From RZYY01 sp036794825 (lineage in GTDB: Bacteria > Bacteroidota > Bacteroidia > Bacteroidales > 4484-276): DNA of 48,927 nt. Positions 12,501 to 18,472 of this stretch are shown here, piece after piece. The stretch covers positions 1-48,927 of the forward strand of contig DAIRGA010000035.1 in assembly GCA_036794825.1 (NCBI GenBank). Direction: 5' to 3'. Each line of letters begins with the position of its first letter. The first letter of the stretch is position 1. The notes under the pieces are model-generated. The model was not told where the DNA came from. It made no database searches and saw only the letters and a list, made by a program, of their open reading frames with translations. The position numbers and the translations under genes are program-made.

Positions 12501-15281
12501 AGAGTGATGACCCTCACCGAAACGTTAACCTACGAAATCGTTTCGGTTACGGATAATAACGGATGTACACTGGAGGTCAATGAGTTGGTGAACATTACCG
12601 TACACCCGTTGCCCACCTTCACCCGCGATATTTCTGATACGGAAATCTGTGCCGGCGAAGAGGTTACCATCACCGATTACTTTACCGGAGCAGCACCCTG
12701 GACGGTTACGATCCTGAAAGAGGGCGAAACTTTCTCCTTCCATGTGGAAGAAAGCCCCGCCGTGAGAGTGATGACCCTCACCGAAACTCTGACCTACGAA
12801 ATCGTTTCGGTTACGGATAATAACGGATGCATACTGGAAGTCAACGAGTTGGTGAACATCACCGTTCACCCGCTGCCAACATTTGTTTTTGAAACATCCG
12901 ATACTGAAGTTTGTGCAGGAGAGGAAGTTACGTTTATCAATCACTTTACAGGCTCAGCACCCTGGACGGTTTCCTATCTATACAATGGCGTTGCAGATTC
13001 GTTTACTACCAGCGAAAACCCGGAATATTTCACCACCACCTTCAGTGAAACAACACACTATGAGCCTCTGTCGGTTACCGATGGCAATGGATGTTCATCA
13101 GCAGTAAATCAGTCGGTTACGATTTTGGTCAATCCTTTACCCACATTTACCACCGAGCTCTCTGCCACGGAGATTTGCTACGGCGAAACCGTTGATTTTG
13201 TCAACCATTTCACCGGAACTGCTCCCTGGACTGTGGTTTACGCCTACAACGGTGTTCAATCCTCATTCACCACCTCCGATAACCCGGATTACTACTCCGA
13301 AGCCTATTTTGAGACCACGGTCAATGAGATTATCTCCGTTACCGATGGAAACGGCTGCACTACCTACTACACCGGCAACATCACCACCATCACGGTCAAT
13401 CCGCTGCCAGATGTCGGGATTACCGGTGAACTACAGTTCTGCCAGGGCGAATCCACCATACTCACAGCTACTGAGGGCGCATCCTACGACTGGAGTACCG
13501 GCGAAACCACCCAAAGCATCACGGTTACAATGGCAGGGCTGTATTCGGTGGTAGTAACCGATGAAAATGGCTGCGATGGTTCGGCTGAGGTTGAGGTGAC
13601 GGTTTGGGATCTTCCCACGTTTGTATTCGAAGTTGATCAAACCGAAATTTGTGAAGGCGAGCCGGTGGTATTTACCAACCATTTCACCGGAACGGCCCCC
13701 TGGACTGTAGAATACTCCTACAACGGAATCCCGGACACTTTCACCACCTCCGACAATCCGGAGTACTACACCGAATACTTTACCGAAACCACCATTTACC
13801 AGCTTATATCGGTTACCGATGGAAACGGCTGCACCGCTTATCTTGATCAAAGTGCTACCATTACAGTAATTCCTGCCCCGGAAGTGACCTGCCCCGGAGC
13901 CCAGACTGCCTTTGTCACCGACGGGCAAGTATTGCTCAATCTGGCCACTCCCGAAGGCGGCGTTTATTCAGGTACCGGCGTAACTTTCGATGGCAGCGGC
14001 TATTACTTTGATCCATCCGTGGGTATCGGAAATTATGTGATTACCTATTGCTATCAGAATCCGGCAACAGGCTGTCAGGATTGCTGCACTTTCAACTATT
14101 CGGTTGTACCTGTGCCCGGCGATCAGCAGGTGATCTGTATGCCCGCCGGCTGGACGGGTATTTCGAGCTACTATGTGCCTGACAACCCGCAACTGGAAAC
14201 CATTTTTGCCCAGCTCAACACCGACAACAAAATGGTGATTATGCTTGCTGAAAACGGCATCTACTGGCCATCCCAGAACATCAATACGCTGGGCGGCTGG
14301 GATGTATATAAAGGCTACAAGATCAAAATGAACGCGTTCGGCTGCATCGAAATAGAAGGGGAAATGCCTGAAAATAAATCGTTTACGGTAAAGAAAGGAA
14401 GCAGCTTTATCCCCGTTCTTTGCGATGAAAATGTGCCTGCTGCCGAAATTTTTGGTCCCCTGGGCAACGATCTGCTCTTTGCCTTCGACCTGCACTCGCA
14501 GAAACTCTACTGGCCACAAGGAGGAATTCTCACACTGGATGTACTCGAGCCCGGCAAAGGCTATCTGGTGAAGATGCTTCAGCAGAGACAAATCACTTAC
14601 AACTGCGCCAAATCATCAGTTGCAGGTTATACGCCAGCGCAACCACCGGTATATGAAAATGCTCCCTGGAGCTACAACCCTTCTGATGTCGCTCACTTTA
14701 TCTCGATCAGCCCGACCGCGCTCAACGATCTTGAAACCGGCGACTTCATCGGCGTATTCAACAGCGACGGAACCTGCGCCGGATTCGCTCAATACAACGG
14801 CGAAAAATCCAACCTGCTGCTCGTTGCTTATGGCGACGACTTCACTACCGGAGCTGTGGATGGATTGACCGATCATGAAGCAATGACTTTCCGTATTTTC
14901 CGTCCATCTGCCATGACCGAAATGGCTGCAGAGGTAGTATTCGACGCTACGATGCCTGATGCTGGTATTTATGCCGAACAAGGCCAGTCGAAGATCATCA
15001 GTATTAAGGCCGGCGCTACCTCAATTAGTGAAAGCAAACTCTCCTCCATCGGTCTGCATCCCAACCCCAGCAATGGTTTGATTACATTGACACTGCCAAT
15101 AGTGAGCGAGAATCTCAATATTGAAGTAACGGGTTCAACCGGCCAGTTAGTTCACTCTGACAAGCTGGACAGCGCAATCACCATATACCAACTCGACCTG
15201 ACCAAATTAAAACCAGGCGTTTACTTCATCAGGATCACCGGCAACGGCCAGACAGAAGTGAGGAAGATTGTGATTCAGTAA
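567..15281 (+). CDS. Giant secreted repeat protein with T9SS C-terminal domain (4,904 aa)
   Basis: The protein has an N-terminal signal peptide (residues 1-20, ending TNA). Residues 22-2058 are five ~400-418-residue units, each opening with a WVGG(T/S)GNWN motif and rich in Asn, Thr and Gly like a beta-solenoid. Residues ~2060-4520 are Ig-like modules: SGAGV/'PSVGVGNYP' cassettes, ~82-residue units starting PLPTF...EIC with an APWTV core, and GELxFCEG units. Residues 2354-2603 are a HYR module with a laminin-B-like domain inside it. Residues ~4520-4700 carry a GWTGISSY-type domain common near the ends of Bacteroidales secreted proteins. The last ~77 residues are a T9SS sorting domain (HPNPSNG...LKPGVYFIRI). 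Roles as adhesin or matrix scaffold are inferred from architecture only; no catalytic domain was seen. The gene is monocistronic, with a terminator after it. The start is the first ATG before the signal peptide. Confidence 0.93.
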   Translation: MKNFIFTLSIVLFFSTLTNAADYYWVGGTGNWNATNRWATTSGGSTFYATPPTSADNVFFDANSFTAAGQIVTINVDAVCADMSWTGVTNNPQLAGSTTRKLSIFGSLTLVSGMNYNFLGDVYFESLNTGRTLTMAGQTFKRHVYFNGVGGYVLQDDFQQISGTVYLVRGTLDLNDKNMTANAFDTYFTNVRTLLLTSSTITLTTTSTAFNFRGENLTLNAGTSFIRLTGAGGNFLHGNLNGPGQAFNNVAFEAATGNSSLSNAGGSFNNVTFNSIASLSISGGSAFNSIIATGNVTVSTNGTNITTLQVGGNLTLNNNSTYGDITLGGNGTINGSNIIGNLTLSPDKYLTLAGGQTQTFTGTLSANGTCANRITIQSSSTTQANISKSSGFMAVDYCYLQGINGTGGASFTAANTFDLGNNSGWLIIPPSIQNLYWVGGSGNWNDPAHWSTASGGVPGACTPSALDNVFFDANSFTASGQTVTVVGDANGQAYCRSMNWAGSLNNPTLAGVSSIAMNIYGSLTLTPGMTYNLSSPVYFKAETAGNNIFTAGKALDKAAIYFDGVGGEWTLQDALSLGTRTLYLVSGSLITNNQAINAGVFYTRYTSTRSLVLGSSEVVLTSTSNAIDFRGENFAFDGGTSLFRLTGAGANINHSSFNGPGLPFYNVIFEAITGSGTALNAGGSFNQLTFNSNGTLTGGNTINTLTVTGNLTINYDGNNYSNVVVGGTATINGNGTYGQVTLNGNSSFTGNNTFGTLTLAAGKQYTLTSGKTQTIINDLIANGTETEIIVIKSSSAGNQSTFSKASGTVTVESVSLQDNKATGGATFIANNSLDLGNNTGWTINAPGGKDYYWVGGTGNWNDVARWSLSSGGAGGAGIPTVLDNVFFDANSFTAPGQVVTVIGDASNNARVVDMDWTGAAFNPTLAGALAQNLRIHGSLILGTGMNVTFSGPIYFESTETGQVVTSAGVALGSINHMYFQGEGGGWTLTDGLNIGSKTLYLVYGSLNTNNQNITAGIFNSNYSGNVRSLNLGSSEIILSSTSDQALRFHPTAMTFNAGTSLIRFTGASSGIYNVSGSGLLFNDVIFEAVTGTNNVYNDNGQFNSLTFNSNGNVNYSNTINTLTVAGNSTIGSNNNNFNTVVIGGNVTINGNTNTFGHFTMNGNGTVTQNNTFGTLLLTAGKQYTFTNGKTQTFLNDLIAEGTETELIVIKSSVPGSPATFSKTSGAVEVNYVSLQDNAATGGATFTAYNSVDLGGNSGWTILSAGSKDYYWIGGTGNWNDASKWSLTSGGPGGTGLPTANDNVFFDANSFTAPGQVVTIIGDVSNNARVVNMDWTGAAFNPTLAGASSQNLRISGSLTLIPGMSVTFAGTIYLEATETGKLVTTAGVSLGAINNLYFQGEGGGWTLMDGLNIGGKFLYLVRGSLNTNNQPVTAGIFNSDYSGNVRSLTLGSSEITLSSTSDQSLRFHPTGMTFDAGTSLIRFTGAGAGIYNVSGSGLFFYDVIFEAATGNVDVYNNGGFNNLVFQSTGTSNLRYSNTVNTVTFAGTGGIHDNNTIGYAKFNGSGTITGNNTFETLEFTPGYTYTLTNSRTQIITNDLIAHGTCPSPITIQSNSITVRTTIQKSSGTITINQVSIQGLNATGGATFIANNAIDLGNNLGWTINPVGIQNLYWVGGTGNWNDVSHWSDVSGGAGGYCLPTQLDNVIFDQNSFNQNGQAVYVDIASASCRDMDWSAVTFVPTFTANSNTFNLNISGSLTLSPDMNFAFSGPVNFVGEAPAKSTWEITMAGRNFNNAVYFNGDGGIWTLMDNLTISSNDLFLNKGTLNTNDKTLSIRRFYSDNNNVRTLNLGSSVINIGSNQSLAWYVTGSNFTINPGTSEIRFSAANGSLYSLGASNLTYHNIVFQNPGGTSILRSDDQINNITFQPAGKVWGDGAFNNVIFYGNGEIDGNNSFGDVTFFNNALILGSNSFSNLTLSPGKLCQMQAGQTQTIANNLTFWGNVDNPITLQSATAGSQAVISKAAGTVSGNYILLKDMFAAGGATFNVYNSTDLGNNDNWNFLEPPFATCPEDFSVCINVAPFELNQALPAGWDYSGEGVSFDNGVYMFNPALVNGNQSVVTYTIGGLFPGSCYFAINILPLPVVNCRPDIEVCEDSDYITLYEGVGQYYYNNQPITGFNPVDPGIFPIIFEGSNSCGTATCTFDITVHAKPEVIISGELGFCEGESTVLTASAGSSYLWNTGETTQSITVTIAGDYSVNVTNEFDCVGNAGVTTYYLPVTVPTCPADMSLLITDPPVTLTGALPEGGAYSGTGVSGNVFNPSTAGIGNFLITYTYDDVCGNQICEFTIHVSGVSSLTCVGNQTVITNTGNCTYLHSGTDWDAIGVNNCFSDEIISKFDLTAEGWLLDSPSDPGSTLAWLATGGNPGGYVRITDAAQSTVDRFSAPALFLGNKSGFYGGTFKFDIRHSINITSTGNEKLVFTGNGLSIHYITPFPNTTWQTWTIPIIAGDWRISGGNVIATEAQIRSVMSNLEKITILADWRSGTETTSIDNVQMTPGPAYYVLSGATTGTGTSLNGIAFNPGSTLVSWYFMDGCANAFTCSFTVDIPVFEATITPGGATTLCPGDQLILTATEGVSYLWNTNESTQSIVVTEAGDYSVVVTNASGCEASASITVTMQVLTIPTCPEDIYVIVTDSPFSLTGGLPEGGTYSGAGVTAGIFNPSIGVGNYPITYTIDDVCGPQSCEFMIYVSEEPITCLDATISNFPADVDDVCYDESYSVDFSGVVIENAIEVIWTVIPAEAGFVENNVFELNPGILGDVTVQLLAIAEDPCQDAQASVGFTVKPLPGYFCDLSETEICSGEEVTFTHNFEGVAPWTLEYYLGGVLMSFTTSENPYVVTQTFTQTTYFEPVHIYSGNGCEEGVSQFTIIEVSPLPSYTYEISSTEICLGEETVYTNYFTGTAPWTVDFYYNGDLMSFTTSDNPQTYTETLTQTTLYQPFMVTDGKGCSQIVNQPTTIQVNPLPTFSYEVSDTELCYGEELTWTEYFTGTPPWTVNYLNNGEPGFFIAYNNPEIFTEVVTESAFFVPQTVTDGNGCVSTVNQPITITVNPLPTFTRDISDTEICSGDQVTITDYFTGEAPWTMTILKNGETFSFPVEESPAVRVMTLTETLTYEIVSVTDNNGCILEVNELVNIIVHPLPSVSITGELAFCEGQSTILTATEGASYDWSTGESTRSITVTMAGLYSVTVTDGNGCEGYAEATTTYLPITIPTCPDNMYVIVTEPPITLSGGLPTGGTYSGAGVTNGIFDPSVGVGNYPITYTIDDVCGPQSCEFMIYVSEEPITCLDAVISNFPATAEDACENEAYTIDFSGVVIQNAVEVIWTVVPEEAGSVVGNLFILNAGYVGNVIIAVLAVAEDPCDYAYANVEFTVNPLPSFTFEISDSEVCYGDEVTFTDQFTGTAPWTVSLIKNGTPLTFVSEEILLIHTEIMTQTTVYEILSVTDGTGCVNPINQTITIVVNPLPTFTYELSATELCYGEELIWTEYFTGTPPWRVDFLFNGEPDFFISYNNPEIYTEIVTESVTFEPLTVTDGNGCIGSVNQPVTITVNPLPTFTREISDTEICSGDEVTITDYFTGAAPWTVTILKEGETFSFPVEESPAVRVMTLTETLTYEIVSVADNNGCVLDVNELVNIIVHPLPSVDITGELAFCEGQSTVLTATEGASYDWSTGESTQSITVTVAGLYSVVVTDVHGCEGYAEVITSYLPVTIPTCPEDIYVLLTDEPFALAGGLPGGGNYSGAGVTNGIFDPSVGVGNYPVTYLIEDVCGPQSCEFMIYVSEEPVTCLDAVISNFPATAADACENEEYTIDFSGVVIQNAIEAIWSVTPVEAGAVVVNLFTLNPGYVGEVTINLLAMAEDPCDDAQASIGFTVNPLPTFTREISDTEICSGDEVTITDYFTGAAPWTVTILKEGETFSFPVEESPAVRVMTLTETLTYEIVSVTDNNGCTLEVNELVNITVHPLPTFTRDISDTEICAGEEVTITDYFTGAAPWTVTILKEGETFSFHVEESPAVRVMTLTETLTYEIVSVTDNNGCILEVNELVNITVHPLPTFVFETSDTEVCAGEEVTFINHFTGSAPWTVSYLYNGVADSFTTSENPEYFTTTFSETTHYEPLSVTDGNGCSSAVNQSVTILVNPLPTFTTELSATEICYGETVDFVNHFTGTAPWTVVYAYNGVQSSFTTSDNPDYYSEAYFETTVNEIISVTDGNGCTTYYTGNITTITVNPLPDVGITGELQFCQGESTILTATEGASYDWSTGETTQSITVTMAGLYSVVVTDENGCDGSAEVEVTVWDLPTFVFEVDQTEICEGEPVVFTNHFTGTAPWTVEYSYNGIPDTFTTSDNPEYYTEYFTETTIYQLISVTDGNGCTAYLDQSATITVIPAPEVTCPGAQTAFVTDGQVLLNLATPEGGVYSGTGVTFDGSGYYFDPSVGIGNYVITYCYQNPATGCQDCCTFNYSVVPVPGDQQVICMPAGWTGISSYYVPDNPQLETIFAQLNTDNKMVIMLAENGIYWPSQNINTLGGWDVYKGYKIKMNAFGCIEIEGEMPENKSFTVKKGSSFIPVLCDENVPAAEIFGPLGNDLLFAFDLHSQKLYWPQGGILTLDVLEPGKGYLVKMLQQRQITYNCAKSSVAGYTPAQPPVYENAPWSYNPSDVAHFISISPTALNDLETGDFIGVFNSDGTCAGFAQYNGEKSNLLLVAYGDDFTTGAVDGLTDHEAMTFRIFRPSAMTEMAAEVVFDATMPDAGIYAEQGQSKIISIKAGATSISESKLSSIGLHPNPSNGLITLTLPIVSENLNIEVTGSTGQLVHSDKLDSAITIYQLDLTKLKPGVYFIRITGNGQTEVRKIVIQ
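630..6740 (+). repeat. Five tandem ~1.2-kb coding repeats (WVGG units)
   Basis: Repeat starts map to residues 22, 436, 851, 1269 and 1670 of the giant protein, giving units of 414, 415, 418 and 401 residues, with the fifth ending near residue 2058. Each begins (Y)YW(V/I)GG(T/S)GNWN and later carries DNV(F/I)FDxNSF, a GSLTL-like strand, an FDGVGG or FQGEGG motif, and near its end a 'DLGNN.GW' motif. Units 3 and 4 are the most similar. Confidence 0.9.
8600..13860 (+). repeat. Higher-order Ig-like coding repeats in the giant gene
   Basis: A ~246-bp unit (PLPTF...EIC...APWTV...VTDNNGC) recurs about a dozen times. A ~500-bp block (TCPEDIY...GGTYSGAGV...CGPQSCEFMIYVSEEP...) appears three times, near 8600, 10360 and 11860. 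Four short units near 9890, 11380, 12350 and 12620 are almost identical at the DNA level (for example a shared GAAATCGTTTCGGT), which points to recent duplication or gene conversion. Confidence 0.85.
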
Positions 15282-15308
15282 TGCTCATAACCCTACAGGT
15301 ATAAAACA

Positions 15309-15337
15309 AAAGCCCCGGTTCAAAACCGGGGTTTTTT
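15309..15337 (+). terminator. Rho-independent terminator
   Basis: The stem AGCCCCGGTT / AACCGGGGTT is followed by a T run, 28 bp after the stop of the giant gene. Confidence 0.88.
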
Positions 15338-15454
15338 ATCTGTTGATGGTAAGGTTTTTGGTGGGAATTGATGGATGTGGTTCGAACCGGCTACCTCCCT
15401 CATCGCTTCAAAATAGCGATCCAGCCTTCCATTCAATTCGTCCGAAGAAACAAC

Positions 15455-15521
15455 ACTCCCCTTTTTGGGGGCTGGGGGGCAAAACCTTCGATACTCCCCC
15501 TACAGAAGGTCGGGGGGCAGA
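15455..15521 (+). repeat. Two copies of a GC-rich intergenic repeat
   Basis: The 345-bp gap between the giant gene and yebC (15282-15626) holds a terminator and two similar ~30-bp elements, 38 bp apart: ACTCCCC...GGGGGGCAAAAC and ACTCCCCC...GGGGGGCAGAAC. Each is an imperfect C-run/G-run inverted repeat. Short elements of this look are dispersed between genes in many Bacteroidota (inference from memory). A weak -7-like TATTTTTA lies at 15582-15589 ahead of yebC. The open frames across this gap have no recognisable product. Confidence 0.55.
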
Positions 15522-15626
15522 ACCTCTTTCAGCCAACTTGGGGAAAATTCCACCCATCAGAACCATAAAACCGAAAAGCACTATTTTTACAGCAAATTTC
15601 AGGATTAACTAATCAAACAAAATACT

Positions 15627-16370
15627 ATGTCAGGTCATAATAAATGGTCAACCATTAAGCGCAAAAAAGGAGCTTTGGACGCCAAACGATCCAAAATCTT
15701 CTCCAAAATCATCAAAGAAATTACGATTGCAGTGAAAGAGGGCGGCCCCGATCCCGAAGGCAATCCCCGCCTGAGGATGGCGATTCTGAATGCCAAAGGC
15801 GCCAGTATGCCCAAAGACAATATCGAACGTGCCATCAGCAAAGGAAAAGACAAGGACGGCGCATCTTTCACCGAAGTAACCTACGAAGGATACCTGGCCA
15901 ACGGGATTGCGGTAATTATCGAATGCCAGACCGACAATACACAGCGCACGGTAAGCAATGTCCGCGCTATTTTCAACAAATACAACGGCAACCTGGGAAC
16001 TACCGGGTCGCTGAGCTTCCTGTTCGAGCGAAAAGGAGTTTTTGTGATTCCAAAAAAAGCAGAGATCAACATGGATGATTTTGAACTGGAGATGATTGAT
16101 GCCGGCGCCGAAGATATTGATATTGAGGGGGATACAATTACAGTAACCACTACAATGGAGGACTTTGGCAGAATGCAGAAAAAGCTGGAAGAATTGAACA
16201 TTGAAGTAGAAAATGCTGAATTACAGCGCATCCCTAACGACACCGTATCGCTTGAGGCCGATGCAGCGAAGAAAATCCTCAAAGCCATTGATGTATTTGA
16301 AGACGACGACGATGTGCAGAAAGTCTTTCATAACCTCGAAGTAACGGAAGAAATTATGGAAGACATGTAG
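15627..16370 (+). CDS. yebC: YebC/PmpR (TACO1) family protein
   Basis: The protein is 247 aa, the usual length for YebC. It begins with the family signature MSGHNKWSTIKRKKGA and DAKRSKIFSKI, followed by the conserved NPRLRMAI and KDNIERAI motifs of the first domain, and an acidic second half (EDIDIEGD, VTTTMEDF). Members have been described as DNA-binding regulators and, for some bacterial and mitochondrial relatives, as factors that ease ribosome stalling; which applies here cannot be told from sequence. The gene stands alone with its own terminator. The C-terminus is extended by an acidic stretch (EDDDDVQKV). Confidence 0.97.
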   Translation: MSGHNKWSTIKRKKGALDAKRSKIFSKIIKEITIAVKEGGPDPEGNPRLRMAILNAKGASMPKDNIERAISKGKDKDGASFTEVTYEGYLANGIAVIIECQTDNTQRTVSNVRAIFNKYNGNLGTTGSLSFLFERKGVFVIPKKAEINMDDFELEMIDAGAEDIDIEGDTITVTTTMEDFGRMQKKLEELNIEVENAELQRIPNDTVSLEADAAKKILKAIDVFEDDDDVQKVFHNLEVTEEIMEDM

Positions 16371-16392
16371 CAAATCAGAAAAGTAAAAATTT

Positions 16393-16422
16393 AAGCCGGT
16401 TCAATCATCCGGCTTTTTTTTT
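16393..16422 (+). terminator. Rho-independent terminator after yebC
   Basis: The stem AAGCCGG / CCGGCTT with a 9-nt loop is followed by T8-9, about 25 bp after the yebC stop. Confidence 0.88.
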
Positions 16423-16458
16423 AGAGAAAACAAAAAGTGCTTTTGACATCTCAATTTA

Positions 16459-16487
16459 TTGACAATAAGTAGAATACCTTATTTTTG
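16459..16487 (+). promoter_or_regulatory. Putative promoter of the channel gene
   Basis: TATTTTTG at 16480-16487 is a full match to the Bacteroidota -7 consensus TAnnTTTG. A TTG at 16459-16461 lies 18 bp upstream as a possible -33 box. The start codon is 17 bp downstream, so the leader would be very short. Confidence 0.45.
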
Positions 16488-16503
16488 CTCTAAAATTTCC
16501 GTC

Positions 16504-17175
16504 ATGAAAAATAGTCTCAACAATTCAATTAACATCTGGAGCGGTGTTCTTGTATTTTCAGTCATTTTTGCAGCATTCATTCTTCCGGTTTTACCACACT
16601 TGCACCGGATCATATTCCGCCTTGTGTATTCGCTGATCTATTTTTCTGCTCTGTACTCTTTGAAGCAGCGAAGCAAAAAGCTGGTTACCTTGTTTTTGGT
16701 CACATTTTTTCTTGAGTGGATTTCAGGCTTGCTTGAGGCTGAGTTTTTGCTTCATGTTGCTCAGGGCTTCAGCATCTTCTTTTTCGTAGTAATTATAGCA
16801 CTTTTAATCAGGCAAATTGCAAACGAACGGGAAGTGAACACTCGCTTAATCTTCGGGTCAATAGCCGGTTACCTGCTTATTGGAATCATTTTCTCGATAT
16901 TTACAGCAATCATTCTCCAGAACGATCCTGGCGCTTTTAATATAGTGACTGACCAAGTCAGTCTGATGAACCAAAGCATGAAAATGTCCGTGTCGAATTA
17001 TTGGGTATTTATCACAATGGGTACGCTGGGCTATGGCGATATTGTACCGTTGAAGCCCTATACCCGGTCGTTTTCAACCTTTATTGTGATTGTGGGCCAG
17101 TTTTATATCGCCATCATTGTAGCAATGCTTGTCGGAAAATTTGCTTCCGTAAAAAATAATCAGACAGGCCCGTGA
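16504..17175 (+). CDS. Potassium-channel-like membrane protein (Ion_trans_2 type)
   Basis: The protein is 223 aa from the ATG at 16504; the longer TTG-initiated frame from 16459 would run through the putative promoter and is not favoured. It shows about six hydrophobic helices; the last two flank a pore loop with the potassium selectivity filter T174-L-G-Y-G-D179, preceded by NYWVFITMG. The earlier helices lack an obvious arginine-rich voltage sensor. The likely role is a K+-conducting channel in the inner membrane. There is no cytoplasmic RCK/TrkA_N domain; the protein ends ~20 residues after the last helix. It is flanked by the yebC terminator and the efflux operon, and appears to be its own unit. 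Confidence 0.85.
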   Translation: MKNSLNNSINIWSGVLVFSVIFAAFILPVLPHLHRIIFRLVYSLIYFSALYSLKQRSKKLVTLFLVTFFLEWISGLLEAEFLLHVAQGFSIFFFVVIIALLIRQIANEREVNTRLIFGSIAGYLLIGIIFSIFTAIILQNDPGAFNIVTDQVSLMNQSMKMSVSNYWVFITMGTLGYGDIVPLKPYTRSFSTFIVIVGQFYIAIIVAMLVGKFASVKNNQTGP

Positions 17176-17238
17176 GAGATTTCATAAAAATAGAATTTAT
17201 AGCCTGTTCGTACTATAAATCCGGTGTTGAATTAAGAT

Positions 17239-17246
17239 TACTTTTG
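17239..17246 (+). promoter_or_regulatory. Putative -7 element of the efflux operon
   Basis: TACTTTTG fits TAnnTTTG and lies 43 bp before the adaptor start codon. No good -33 TTTG was found at the expected distance, so this is a weak call. Confidence 0.35.
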
Positions 17247-17288
17247 TCAAAATAATTTTCAGCTCATTCAAGATATAAATAATTAATT

Positions 17289-18461
17289 ATGAATCATTTA
17301 AACGCTAACTCAAATTGGACTATTTGGTTTTTGGCAGTTCTTACCATGCTGATAACCTTGTCGTGTAAACAAGCCGATCAAGCTCCACCCCCTCCGCCGG
17401 AGATTCCGGTCGTACTGGTTAAGGAACAAACCGTGCCTATTTACCAGGATTTTGTAGGTCAGATATTTGGTTTTAAGGATATTGACATACGTGCCAGGGT
17501 CGAAGGATTTCTTGTGGGAATGCATTTCCAGGAAGGCGGCAGGGTAACAAAAGGGCAACTGCTCTACAGCATTGATCCTCAGCCATTCCAGGCAAAAGTT
17601 GCCGCACAGATGAGCTATGTGGCCGAAGCCAAAACAATGCTGGCCAAAGCAGAAAGCGATCTTGGCCGTGTTCGTCCTCTTGCTGAAATGAACGCCGTGA
17701 GTAAGAGCGACCTGGATGCAGCCATAGCGAGTTATGAAGCCGCCGTTTCATCCCTCGAAGCCGCCAATGCAAACCTGGAGTCGGCAAAAATCGAACTGAG
17801 CTACACAAAGATTTACTCACCTATAACAGGCACCATCGGTAAATCCCAGGCAAAGGTTGGCGATTTTGTAGGCAGATACCCCAACCCGGTTGTATTGAAT
17901 ACCGTTTCGGATATCGAGACCGTTCTGGTGGAATTTTTCCTCAGCGAAAATGAATACCTGAGGCTTTCCCGCAGAGCGTTTTTGAATTTGAAGGAAGGGG
18001 AAAAATTTCAGCCAAATACTGAACCCAATCTCGACCTGATCCTTTCAGACGGATCAATCCATAACCACAAAGGTTCTTTAAATTTTGTTGATCGCGAGGT
18101 CAATCCTTCAACCGGTTCTATCCTTATTCAGGCATCTTTTCCGAATCCCGAAAAGATCTTACGCCCGGGGCAGTTTGCCCGCGTTCGCGCCAAGATTGAC
18201 GAATTCGAAAATGCACGGATCGTTCCTCAATCAACCGTTATTGAAATTCAGGGAAAATTCAATGTGTTTATTGTTGGCGACAGTTCGAAAGTTGCTATGC
18301 GACAGGTGGAAGTGGGGCCGGTTTTCAAGGATTTCAGGATAATAAAAAGCGGTGTCGGATTAAATGACAAAGTCGTTTTTGAAGGGGTTCAAAAAATCAG
18401 AAGCGGAATGGTGGTAAACCCAAAAGTTACCGAATACCAGTCTAAAGTTAAAACCAACTAA
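17289..18461 (+). CDS. RND efflux periplasmic adaptor (membrane fusion protein)
   Basis: The protein is 390 aa of the AcrA/MexA type. The N-terminus is hydrophobic and ends TLSC (Cys26), consistent with a lipoprotein, although the lipobox is not canonical. The order is: barrel-sandwich half (VPIYQDFVGQI, ARVEGFLVGMHFQEGG), an alanine-rich coiled-coil hairpin (~residues 100-160, KSDLDAAIASYEAA), the second lipoyl half (YSPITGTIGKSQAKVGDFVG), and beta-barrel and membrane-proximal domains (LRPGQFARVRA, VPQSTVIEIQG). It links the inner-membrane pump to the outer-membrane channel. It is first in a three-gene operon, 11 bp before the pump gene. No local TetR or MarR regulator is seen. Confidence 0.95.
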   Translation: MNHLNANSNWTIWFLAVLTMLITLSCKQADQAPPPPPEIPVVLVKEQTVPIYQDFVGQIFGFKDIDIRARVEGFLVGMHFQEGGRVTKGQLLYSIDPQPFQAKVAAQMSYVAEAKTMLAKAESDLGRVRPLAEMNAVSKSDLDAAIASYEAAVSSLEAANANLESAKIELSYTKIYSPITGTIGKSQAKVGDFVGRYPNPVVLNTVSDIETVLVEFFLSENEYLRLSRRAFLNLKEGEKFQPNTEPNLDLILSDGSIHNHKGSLNFVDREVNPSTGSILIQASFPNPEKILRPGQFARVRAKIDEFENARIVPQSTVIEIQGKFNVFIVGDSSKVAMRQVEVGPVFKDFRIIKSGVGLNDKVVFEGVQKIRSGMVVNPKVTEYQSKVKTN

Positions 18462-18472
18462 ACGGTCTCACC

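Noticed and set aside
12525..14981. Several long minus-strand frames opposite the giant gene (up to 207 codons)
   Set aside because: They are antisense shadows of highly repetitive coding DNA with no family motifs; the plus-strand frame is continuous with clear domains.
15343..15612. 89-codon open frame between the giant gene and yebC
   Set aside because: It runs through GC-rich intergenic repeats (FWGLGGKTFD...), overlaps another frame and has no recognisable domain.
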